From Chimonanthus salicifolius (taxonomy: Eukaryota; Streptophyta; Magnoliopsida; Laurales; Calycanthaceae): a stretch of 64,000 nt of DNA. Both the position numbers and the translations under genes were made by a program. The notes beneath the pieces were generated by a model, which saw only the letters and a list, made by a program, of their open reading frames with translations, was not told the origin of the DNA and ran no database searches. This document shows positions 23,697 to 34,600 of the stretch, piece after piece (within the stretch, counting starts at the first letter, position 1; every line of letters begins with the position of its first letter). The stretch covers positions 4,092,001-4,156,000 of the forward strand of contig CM023534.1 in NCBI GenBank assembly GCA_013350335.1, written 5' to 3'.

Positions 23697-26049
23697 CTAA
23701 CGTGGAAGGTCAAATGGATGAACAATAGGAGGCCTTCCAATTGATGATAGTTGAACACTGCTAGATGTGATATCAAAAGGAAAAGTTTCTTCATAAAAAA
23801 CATGTCGTGGTATAGTCTTTCAACAAAAGGTTTCGAGCATATGTAACCACTGTTTTCAGTTGGGTTGCCAATAAATACACATTGGGTGGAACAAAAACCA
23901 ACTCATTAGATGTATATGGACGAAGTCATGGATAACGTTCACAACCAAAACTATGTAATATAGAATAGTTAGGATCCTTATGAAAAAGAACTCTCCATGA
24001 AGATTGTTGCCCAAGCACTAGGTAAGAGATTAATAACATAGATTGCGGTTTGAAATGCCAAGTTCAGTATTTGAGCAGGTATTTTGGAATGAGCCATCAT
24101 TGAAAGGTCTGTTTCCACAATATGGCAATTTTTGCATTTAGTTGCTCAATTTTGTTAGAGTATAAGGGCACGGCGTACGATGCCGAATACCATGGGATGC
24201 AAAGAAATGTTTGAATTGTATACTAACAAATTTACCACCACCATCAAATTGGACAGATTTGATTCGATAAGTCTAACATATTCTCAACAAGGAGTCTAAA
24301 TTAGACAAAAACAGAGAAAACATCAATTTGTTTTTAGCTAAAAGAAAAAACAAGTAAAACGACTGAAATCATTGCAAATATGAATATAAAACTGATGTCC
24401 ATTGCTACTAGTTACATGAACTGGTCCCAAAGATCACAATGAATAAGTTCAAGAGGACGAGGAGATATAGAATCAGAATACCAAAAAAAAAGACAGTGAC
24501 TTTTTCCAAGTTGACAAGGTTCATATAAAGAAGTACTAAGTGATTTAAGATAGAAATGACTTTATTTGCAACAAGATGAGAGACAGTGTTGTAAGACGCA
24601 TATCCCAACCCACGATGCCAAATCTCACGATCTATTCCAAAAGAGACAAAAGTGGAGACTAGAGCACTCTTGGGTGAACTACCACGATCAAGTGAGAATA
24701 GACCCTCTCTTATTTGGTCCTTGGAGTTGAATTTTCTCCATGTATTGATCCTTGACAAAAAAAACAAGAAGGGTGAAATTCGAAAAAGACATTGTTATCT
24801 TTAGAAAATTGAAACAGTGATTTATGAATGGAAGGAGCATGAAAAACATTTTTAAGTGAAAAGACACAAAAGGAGTTTGAAACATAGAAGACCTAATGTG
24901 ATAAACATTCAAACTTGTCCCATTACCATTGATGACCTTATCATTTCCGTGGTATTTTCTACGAATATTGAGATTACATAAATCATTCGTAACATGATGT
25001 GTGACCCTTGAATCTAGATACCTGTTGTAGTCGAAAAGATCAGCCCCTGCATATGTAGCAATAGTTTGAGGAGAAGATGTAATGATTCAGCTTGGAAAGC
25101 TTCATTGAAGCGATAAAGCATTGGAGAGCTTTATAACATGCCTTGTTGCAAATCTGGCAGATGACCCGATTATAATTAGATGATGTTGCTGAATTGGTCC
25201 CACTACTATGACTTTGTCCGCAGCCACGATTGCTCTAAAATGAGAGTGATGAAGAGTTTACATGAGACATGCGATTAGAGACATGGCCCTTAGAAGCAGA
25301 CATAGGTGTAGTTTGACGAGCAGACATGTTGACAGAACTAGCTATGTGTTGTATCAAGGAGAGGTAAGGAGCGTGAATGCTCAAAACGAAATTCATGAGT
25401 AAGAAACAACCCAGAGAGACCATCTAGATAAATTTGGTCATGCCTTGTTGAAATGGATGCGACAAGGGAGTCATAATCCGGTCTGGGCCCACCAAGAAAA
25501 TACAAGAACAGATCATGACAACTTGGCCAATCAGAGAAAGACTACTAACAATTGACTTGATTTTTTATAAATACTCAGCCATTGACATTGAGCCTTTGGT
25601 AACAATTTGCAGTTGAGAGCGAATTTGCAGTTTCTGTGCACGAGACTGAGAAGAGAACAGTTTTTCAAGAGTGAGCCAAACAGATCTTGAGGTGTCTAAC
25701 CTAACAACTTGGGGAAGAACTGGCTTAGAAATTAGCGGGATTAGCCAACCCATAGGCATTGATCCTGCCGTTGCCAAATAAAATATTGAGGATTAAGAAC
25801 TTCATGAAAACTGTCATCACCATGAATAAATTCTGGGTGACAAGAATGAGTCCCATCGATGAAGCGAAACCAGATAATTGGAACAATCTAGCTTGATTGA
25901 AAGGGTCAGGTTAAGATTGGAAAGGGGGAGGCCAGAGGATTGAAAAGCAGACATGAAAGAACCAATGGTGAGGTTAGAGTTGACAGCAGTTGATGAGGAG
26001 GAGGTGGTGGTGAAGAAGACATGGTCACAAGATAAGGTTTCTAAAATAA

Positions 26050-26060
26050 GCTTTGTACCA
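26050..26060 (-). other. Degenerate primer-binding site of the copia element
   Basis: On the minus strand this reads tggtacaaagc, close to TGGTATCAGAGC, the usual initiator-tRNA-Met primer-binding site. It sits where a PBS is expected, just inside the 5' LTR-like repeat. An ATG at 26089 upstream of it is then probably not the true gag start. Confidence 0.45.
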
Positions 26061-26310
26061 TAAAGAGTGTTAATAGTGACAAGAGTCATTCACAACATAT
26101 CCTAACTGTGAGTAGTGCGTTAAAATTTATACTATCACATTCTACAATGAGTCTTTCGTAGATGAGACTTTAATATAATTAAAGCTTATTTGGCGATGGA
26201 TTACAATAAAATTTGAATTCAAACAGTAACAAAATTCAAAACAAAATTTTGAAACACAATTTTCAAATGAAGAAACAGTTGGAAGTAATTCTAGTTGCCA
26301 TCTTTGATAA

Positions 26311-27224
26311 CTTGAACTATGGTTTGGAAGTGTGGGAGAGGTTCGTTTTATTTTATTTAAGTGTTGTACATGGCTTAATTATGTTATTGTTCATTTCTCA
26401 TGTGGATTGCTTTGTCTTGTACCTTGTTTTGAGATTGCTTTGCATTGAGTTCGATCATGAAAAAAGAAACTCAAGGAAAAAGTGTATGGGTTAAGGGTGT
26501 AATATGTGATGATTCTAACTGAATCTAGATTTAGATTAGTTCTTCTAAAGTATCGGATTTAAGTTAGAGTTGAGTTGAGTGAGGCCCAATATATATAAGT
26601 CTGAGTTTGATCCAAAAGCTTGAATTTGAGATATAATGTATAAATTCTAATTTTCTTCAATTAATATTGTACACAAACATGAAATTTATTTAATATATTT
26701 ATATTTTATTAGAATAATATAAAAACTTTCACTTTTAACTCCAAATAAGTTAGAGCTCGAATAAGTCTGCATATGAGTCATGGACTTGAAAATGGGGCTC
26801 AGTCTTACAAATAGATTTCGAGTTGGGCTTATAGTTGACTTTCAGGTTCGCCTTGATTCGAGCTCAAGTTAAACCCTTTAATTGTAGTTCAAACCTGGGC
26901 TCCGGAAGGCCTAAGACTACATTCTAAACTTCAAATTGGACTTGCACCCTACAAATATAATTTGAGCTGAGTTCAAATTCTATTAATTCAGGTTTGACCC
27001 TAATCTGAGATTGGGCTCTGACTCTTTAGTTTTAATTTGGGACTGGGCTCGGGTAGGCCTAAAATGGCCTCGGCCCGCCCGAGCTGCAACGTGAGGACTT
27101 GAGTAGTTGCTGAGGAGCATGGCTGAATTGGTGCGCCTGCAACACGTCTCCCATTTCCCGGATTGGCAGATACTTATTTACGGTTTAAATCTGTAACAGA
27201 GCAGAGCAGGCAGGTGTATTGACG
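26311..27224. other. Spacer upstream of the SKIP5-like gene
   Basis: AT-rich sequence. From about 26530 to 27080 there is a decayed repeat rich in gggctc, gagttgag and ttcgagct words, related to blocks at 19380, 40255 and 49950. The last 150 bases before the start codon are unique-looking and GC-richer and presumably hold promoter and 5' UTR. No clear TATA box could be assigned. Confidence 0.45.
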
Positions 27225-30186
27225 ATGGAGAAGGAGAGGCAAAGGGGGAAGCGCAGCAGTCCTTCCACAACTTCCACAATCAACGCTCTTGACGACGGAT
27301 GTCTTATGCATATCTTTAGCTTCCTCCCACCTATTCCAGGTATCCTACTTTTTCATTACTCTAAATCGTAACTTCTCTTTTCCTTTTTCCTCCTTATGTT
27401 AGGGTGCACAGAGAAGGAAAAGTATTTTCTAAGTAATTAATTGTTTTATCAAAATGCAGAAAAAGGGTTTTTGTTGAATATATGAAAAAGGAAAGTTCTT
27501 TCCTGGAAAGTGATAATTTTCTAATCATAAATGACGAAACATTTTCTTTCTTGTTTTAGTTAAAAATGGTCATTTCTCCTAGCAAATATTTTCCATTCCA
27601 CGCATCCAAATTGAGCCCTTCGTTTTTAAAATAGGATTGTTAAGATGGATCCCTTCTAATTCTTATCGATATCCTCACTACAACCACAGATCTCTCTCTC
27701 TCTCTCTCTCTTGGCATAAATTTAAAGTGGAAATTGGGTGTTGTGTTGTTTCTCCTAGTAAATATTTTCCAGTTAAAAATAACAAAATAATTCTTCTTAT
27801 TCTCCTTTTGGCAGAGGCTTCGGTCGGGCTCGGACTTTTTTAGTGAAGTCGGGCCCGAACCTGACCGACGAACACCCCTAGGGATTATGGTCTATTTGTC
27901 CTTCTCAAGAAAAAAGGTATATTTTATCACTTTTGGCCAATATGTTGGACAAAGTGAGTAAATTCGAAACCATAACTGACATTTAGTGGTCTTGTACCTG
28001 TTTATATATTAGCCAAGAATTCCTTCCCCCTCCCCAAACTCAAGAAGAAGAAGAAGAAGAAACCTATTTGAATATTTTTCATATTTTTTGGGGCACAAAA
28101 CCCACATCCATGGTATCTTCTGTGGCTGAGAACCAACACATATTGTTGATGCATAACAATTTTTTGTGTTGTTTGGTGTGCCTTCTTATATTATTATTTT
28201 GAATTTTCATATACTTGTGCCAATTGACCTCTCTTTACATCATAGTACTAAGTTTTTGATGCATCCTATTTGAATATTTTTATATTTTTTGGGGCTTAAA
28301 ACCCACATCCTTGCTATCTTCTGTGGCTGAGAACCAACACATTGTTGATGCATATCACTTTTCTGTATTGTTTGGTGTGCTTATGTTATTATTTTGAACT
28401 TTCATATACTTGTGCCAATTGACCTATCTTGACATCAGAGTAGTGAGTTTTTGTTGCATCAGGACCCTTCAATTTCGAATTAAGACTTTAGTCATTTCTA
28501 CTACATTTGAGAGAATTGAAAGTGTTATAAAATTAGTCGAAATAAGGGATATGATATTTAAACGATCATACATCTCTTGGGTTTACAGATCGGTATAACA
28601 CTGCCCTTGTTTGCCAACGGTGGCATTACTTGGCATGCCATCCTCGTTTGTGGTTGCGTGTGGAGCCATCCATTAATAATTCATCTGAACCTGGGGTTTT
28701 CTCTAACCTTGAAAGTGCAATCTCTGCTGCAAGGTTAGTGTATATTTTCTCGTTGTTTGGACATGAGAGAAAATTTGTTAACAGTGGGGGGTCAAAAATC
28801 TAATCAATGATCTCATTGACGAAGATCTGGTGACACCATTCTCATTGCTGCTGGAGGGACTCATGTTGCTTGCAATATTCAGATAAAAAAGCCACTTTGC
28901 CTGGTATGTTCAATTTCACTTCAATGAACTTCTTAATTACCTATTGAAAGGGAGTTGTTTATTGTGAGACCCCCACATTGAAATGGTATAGAAATCCACA
29001 TATGTCCTTGTGGATGTAAATATCATTTTTACCCTTACTTTGTTCGCTGTGAGGCGTACTGGCCTCTTAGGTACTCTGGTTGGTCATGTTTAGTTTGACT
29101 TGGACTTGTATTGCCAAAATGTGTATAAAAGATACACAACCACCATTTTGTTTTTGGCCTTTTATGATGCTTCTCCCGATATTCACTGTTAATTAATGGT
29201 GATTTCTTTTATAGCCGAGCTATAACTTTTGATGCTCTTAGTCAAGTTGGATGAAACCCAGTACTGGTGGCCAAAGGGACATGAATTAATAATAGGTGAC
29301 TTCTAAGAAAGCCATGGAAAAATTGATTTGAACATTAAAAAAAAAATTGGCCTACTTTTTATTTGGATCAATCGGTACTTGGAAGATATAAAACATCCAA
29401 CAATCAACTAAAATTTCTACTTACAACTTCTCTTTGATTGCTTATTTTGTTCAGATTGGCGGAGGTGAGCATCCTGATGACACCATACTCGTCTGTTCTC
29501 GAGGTTTTGAAAGGTACGTGGACTTTCATATGACATCTATTGCAACTTGTGCTATCAGTTTTGGTTCATGTGACTTCCAACTTTTGGTAGCTGAAGTAAT
29601 TTAACTAATTGGCCACATTATCTGTTTGAGTTGTGCCAGCTTCTCCCCCTTCCCCACCCCCAACCCAACCTCCTAGGTGCTTAAATTTCTGGCTTACGTG
29701 TTGACCAAGACATTGGTTTACACAGTATCATTTGGAGGAGTCTTTGGTGCTACATTACATATGGGGTACTTTTTGGGGATTGGGGATGATACTCTTGCAC
29801 CTTGCAAAAAATGACACATTTAATCTTGTCTATGCAGTGCATTTGAGTTCCTCTCGACATGCAAGGTGGCAAACTTGACCGTCAAAGCAGAACTTGGATG
29901 CTGCTTGCTTCACAGGAGGGGAAGGCTGACCATAGAAGGATGCGTTCTACAGTGTGAGGAAGACCCATTAGACTATCTCTCATGTCCCATTGTGAGCACG
30001 GCCAATGGACCGGATGCATTTTCTGCAACATTGAAGGGAAATGAAAACAGTGTATCTGTTTCACGGACACGGATTGAAGGAGGTGCCAAGGCTGTTTTGA
30101 CCAGGGGGACTCTGTCATTGCAGCGAGTACGAGTCATATACACTCGGACTGCTCTCTTTTTTTGGTTCGATGTCGAGCATCAGTAA
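27225..30186 (+). CDS. SKIP5: F-box protein, SKIP5-like, with beta-helix repeat region
   Basis: Five exons: 27225-27339, 28589-28733, 28825-28903, 29455-29513 and 29838-30186. They total 747 nt, 248 residues plus stop, with all phases consistent. An F-box lies at about residues 22-65 (LDDGCLMHIFSFLPPIP, then ALVCQRWHYLACHPRLWLRV). A parallel beta-helix or pectin-lyase-like part follows (SGDTILIAAGGTHV, IKKPLCLIGGGEHPDDTILV, then LTVKAELGCCLLHRRGRLTI). F-box proteins join SKP1-cullin1-RBX1 ubiquitin ligases; the helix region presumably binds a target, which is unknown. The ATG at 27225 opens a basic leader directly before the F-box. Intron 1 carries a 200-bp tandem duplication. The last exon could extend past 30186 if an unseen splice is used. 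Confidence 0.85.
28063..28459. repeat. Tandem duplication (about 200 bp) in SKIP5-like intron 1
   Basis: Copy 1 (28063-28264) and copy 2 (28265-28459) both start cctatttgaatattttt. They share acccacatcc, tatcttctgtggctgagaac, ttgtttggtgtgc, catatacttgtgccaattga and a gcat end. Identity is high with small indels. A GAA microsatellite lies just before copy 1. Confidence 0.9.
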
Positions 30187-30315
30187 ACTTGTCGTCAACT
30201 TGTATATTGTTGTAACTTTACTTGATTTAACAAACAAAAATTATTTAGTATTTTACTCGATGTGTTTCTACATCAGTGAAGGTGGCAGCAGATTGTTTCT
30301 CAATTTTGGTTCATG

Positions 30316-30348
<33 letters not shown>

Positions 30349-30400
30349 TGAATTATGGAATGTGAACACAGCATCTTGCTTGCCCAAGTCCATTTTCGCC

Positions 30401-30570
30401 CTAAGGGTACATTTGTTTTTCCAGTCTTTTTAAGGATTTTTTTTTTTAAAAAATATGAGATTTTTTCACGTTTGGTTGCATAGATTTTTCTAAGAAATAT
30501 AAATTCTCATGGTCCATTGCTCCACCGTGTATGGAAAACTGTCACTTAATTTCAAGCAGCCAAACATGTC
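30401..30570. mobile_element. hAT-like MITE, small copy
   Basis: The left end is taagggtacatttgttttt and the reverse-complemented right end is ggacatgtttggctgc. The left terminus resembles that of the element at 14016. About 170 bp, non-coding. No target duplication could be defined. Confidence 0.4.
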
Positions 30571-31406
30571 CAAATGACATGCAAGCAGGGGTTAAAAAGC
30601 CCCGCAATGCGTATGGGCCGATTCAGGTGTACTGGCGATAGTGTTCTCTCTCAACTTTTGGTTGTTTTAAAAAATACAAAAAATATAGAAAATGAAAAAC
30701 TTAGTGTGAGGATATTGTTGTTAAAAGAAGTCATTTTTATAGAGTATTAGATCTTTGAAGTCTAAATTTTGATATGAATAAAGTATATTTAAAAATAGAA
30801 AATTAGTATAAAGAAATATCTAATATGAAAATTGTGTTATCTAATGTACCATAATGATTGTATCTCTTCTATTATAGTTCTTCAATTTTTTGTTGTAAAA
30901 ATTTGAATTTCATAAAAATATTAGAAATATTAGAAAAAGCAAATAAATATGGTAAAAACTATGTCAATCACATCAAGGGCTCTACTTTATTTTTAATTCT
31001 ATAAATATTTGTATATTATTTTATTAAATTTTCCACAAGACTTTTCAAAATTGAATTATCAACTATACCAACCAATATTATATATATAAGCGTATATAAA
31101 ATCAATATACATCAGCCATTTTTTCGACCCCTGCATAGTGCATACTACTAAATTTACTCCATGAAAAATCATGAGTTAAAAATCAGTCTTATTATTCTAT
31201 TAGAAAACGATCATTGTTATTTTTAAAAAAAAATCCCGAGCCCGAGCCCGGCCCACTCAAATCAAATGAAGTCCAAATTCACATCATAAATGAAATGCAA
31301 ATTCCAGTCTAACCAATCACGTCGCAGCATTAGATCCATAGCTCCACGCCACAAGTTCGGATACGCCCCCTTCCACGTCGCCCTACCACGCTCTACCAGG
31401 CTTCGC

Positions 31407-31412
31407 CACGTG
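31407..31412. promoter_or_regulatory. G-box (CACGTG) upstream of the LNK2-like gene
   Basis: The palindrome CACGTG stands in context cgccacgtgct, 281 bases before the start codon, in the promoter or 5' leader. G-boxes bind bHLH and bZIP factors such as PIFs and HY5, which would suit a light-induced gene. Function here is inferred. Confidence 0.4.
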
Positions 31413-31692
31413 CTATTTTCTTCTTTCTCTTCCCCTTCCTCCTGCAATATGCTCCTCTCGAATCGAGAGGCCTCCACAAAGCTGCAGTCCAAAAAAATTG
31501 TGAGTGAGACCCTTTTCACCTTTCGGAATTTCTCCTGCTTTCGCCTGGCGATTTTAGACTCATCTGATCTCTACAGCGGCTGATTTGCACCCTACATTTT
31601 TTTCCGTTCGGATTTTACTATGTACAAATCGGTCAGGGACTAGTCGTCTGGTGGTGTGGGTTTTGGTGTAGAGATCTCCATCTGCTTCAGAT

Positions 31693-34600
31693 ATGTTTGA
31701 TTGGAACGACGACGAGGTAGATGTGTCGGACTTTCTTTTCTGTCAATTAGATTGATATCTTGACTTCTTTTTTTTTATGACCGAGGTGTCAAGGGCCTCT
31801 TAGAGCATCCCACTAGTCATCTTGATTTGAATGATTCGGTTTTGTTGTGATGGTTCTTGCTTCTTGAATTTTAATGTCCACGTTAGGCTCTGGAAATGGA
31901 AATTTCTTGTATATAAAATAACCATTTCTGTCCAAAAAAAATTAAATACATCTCTGTTTTTAAGAGAAAATACTTTCCAGAATAACCTTCTTTTTTTGGA
32001 AAGGAAAAGTAACTTCTTCCAAAATAACATTAAAAACAAAAATCTAAAAGTAGACTTGGGTTTAAAAACTATTTTTTTTCAAATCGTTATTTTCCGAAAA
32101 AGCATGGTCTTTTCTGTGCATCCAAACGGAGCTGAAGTGGAACCACAAAGGAAAACATTTTCTTATAAAAAATGGCTATTTTTGAGGAATAATGAATTAT
32201 TGAAGACTTTCCCTGACGGAGGTGGACAATATCCTGACAAATCTGATATATACAGGCTGAGTTATCATCATCTGAATATAGGTCCCATACAGTGTCCTAA
32301 ATCTCCTTTGTTGTGGGCAACATACAAACCATTTGCTTAATATGTTCTTCCATATATTGAATGAGTAAGATTGAACAAAAAAAATCATTAGCTTTCTAGT
32401 TCTTGTGGCTGGGGTCCAATGTAGGGTGTTCAATAGCTATGCGATCAATAAAGTCGAGCTTTATATTTGGCACCAATAAACATTTTGGCTGAATGAGACC
32501 ATTGTAAACAATTGGATTCATTGAGAATAGCCATGGTAATCTTTCCTATGTGTGTCACATCGTTCGGGGATTGACCAAGAATCCCATTTTTGCCAAAAAG
32601 GGTGGATGAAGTCATTGAATCCGTAGATGAAGCCATAATAATAATAAATATACAGCAATCAGTAGAAATCTGCACACAAAAAAGAAGAAGCCAACTATGG
32701 GTGTGCAGCAAATCAATCCACAAATGCTTCAAAAAGTGGGTACACCCAACAAATATTGGATCAATCAATAGGATATCAACAGTAGGTCAGGGTGGCACTA
32801 TGGCTGAGAGGTCCAAGAACAAGGCTGCTCGAAATCCCAATAAAAACCAGAAAAAGGGTTCGAAAGATGGGAAATGATTTGTGCTTTGGTACTTTTTCTA
32901 ACAAGGGGAACCGGATGATGTCACCATGGTCCTTGTTTTTTCATTTTACCCCTGATTTTATCCATAGAGTGAAGGAGAGTGAAGGGATACATTGGAAAAA
33001 GGACCATAGTGACCATCTGGTTCCCCGTGTTAGAAAAAGTACCGGCACACAAATCACTTCCCTGTAAAGATGTTCTAGATGCACGTATAAAAGGCAAAAA
33101 TGGGCCCCCACCGTTGACCAAAACCCTAGGTTAATGGTACTAACAACAAGGGTAAGGCAAAAGAGGAAAAAAAGACAATAGTATGCCGTGTTAAATCAAT
33201 AAGGAAAAAGCTAAAAAACAATTGTTGAGGATGTCCTTGGTGCAAATCAGGAGACCAGGCAAAATGTGCCCCACCATTGATTGAACCCTTTGAACATCTA
33301 GATGGATGGAAACTAGGGTAAGATGTGATAGGGGTAACACAGAGTTCTCATCTCAAATATTCATTAATTCACTAAATCTAGGGACAAACACTCACATTGT
33401 TTGGGAAAACCCAGTTATCAGGGCAGAAAAGAGACAAATGGTTGACCTAGTGTTCCTGGAAGAAGATCGTGAGACAAAACTAGAATACCAGATCATAAAC
33501 GCTCTCTGCCAAGAGGAAAATGCAGCCTTAAAGAGAGAAATACGAAAACTGCCCTCACAATAGTGACAAGAATTCAAAGATTGTGATTTCTAACTTATCC
33601 CATGTTGTATTAGAAAAATGAAAAAGAAAATAGAGACAAAAGATGGATAATAATTTTTAGTGAAAAGATTGTATTTCACTTTTGCCTCTAAAATAATACA
33701 AATGGAAAAAATATATAGACAAAGTACAATCTAAAATGGAAAGCTAACTATAGTGCCTATGGTGATCCACGTTACTATACATTTACGTATAGTGCATTCA
33801 ATATATACGTAATGTCCAAATCTACACAATAATTTACAACAAGGGTAATGAAGATGATCTTGATACGTTGGATGAGTGGATTAACTCTAAAGGATAGCGT
33901 TGTGACCTGCATTAAGGATAGCTTAAAAGTAGCCTCAATAGATGGAAAATTGAGAGAAACTCATTTGAGGTGGTTTGGGTTGGGCATGTTAGTAGAAGAC
34001 TAGAGACGGCCCTAATACTTTACAAAAAGGAGAGGTAGACCACTGATAATGTGGAAGGAAAGAATAAAGAAAGATATTATTCATAGTGGAGTGATTGACT
34101 TCGTGGTTTATGGTAGGGTCAAATGGAGAAGTACAACTCAAATAAATGGGATTTTGACATTTGATGATGATGAAGAAGAAGAAGGAGATCATATAGAAAG
34201 TAGAGATTTGAAGGAGATGAAAAGTATTTGAGAGAGAGGAGGTGACCTGAAAGAAAGAAAACATTTGTAGCAAAACGTTTAGAATTTCCCTTGAGATATT
34301 CTATTTATTCTTAGCAATAAAAATCCCTCTAACGAAAATCCTATTGTTCCTCTTTCCTAGAAGGCTGCCTATCTTAACCTTTGGATTTACTCATTGTTAA
34401 TAGCTTGATTCATTTGACAGTCTCTTAAAACCATCTCTTTTGGTATAGAGTAGTCATTCTACGTGCTCTGCATGTACATTAGAGTCGTCTGTTAATTTAT
34501 TTTGTAACTAAACTAATTAATCCTCGAAAAAATATCTATTTAGAAGTCTAATCATATACTAACAATTAAAACTTTTAACATCAATGTAAATACATAATAT

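Larger units (their letters stand above)
21555..26310 (-). mobile_element. Degenerate Ty1-copia retrotransposon
   Basis: Minus-strand translations fall in copia order. A gag-like region (25565-26089) is followed by the GAG-pre-integrase piece (IWHRGLGYASYNTVSHL, near 24600) and integrase remnants. Next comes reverse transcriptase (KYIRDLLARTKIDGAKS, near 22520; ILQYLTITRLDTSYLV, near 22370). Last is RNase H (LANTSVELCWFKSVLQDLGV, near 22040). Many stops and frameshifts mean it is dead. Similar sequences of about 200 bp flank it (21555-21770 and about 26060-26310), sharing atgagact, taaagcttat and gaaacagttggaagtaat, and are probably the decayed LTRs. Confidence 0.85.
30187..31692. other. Spacer between SKIP5-like and LNK2-like genes
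   Basis: It holds the SKIP5-like 3' UTR, a CT/CA microsatellite (30317-30351) and a hAT-like MITE (30401-30570). AT-rich spacer follows to about 31220, then a GC-richer 450-bp promoter and 5' leader region of the LNK2-like gene. No other gene seen. Confidence 0.6.

Noticed and set aside
30813..30821. gaaatatct upstream of LNK2, resembling the clock Evening Element AAAATATCT.
   Set aside because: It has one mismatch at a core A, is nearly 900 bases from the start codon, and lies in AT-rich sequence where such words are common by chance.
31831..32340. A 169-codon + strand open frame, long for the region.
   Set aside because: It overlaps a minus-strand copia gag fragment and AT-rich repeat, has low-complexity K/F/N composition and no recognisable domain.
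32803..32877. Short lysine/asparagine-rich reading frame starting MAERSKNKAARN, with tRNA-like words (tggctgagaggtc, gggttcgaaa).
   Set aside because: Neither a ribosomal-protein pseudogene nor a foldable tRNA could be supported; the box spacing and acceptor stem do not fit.
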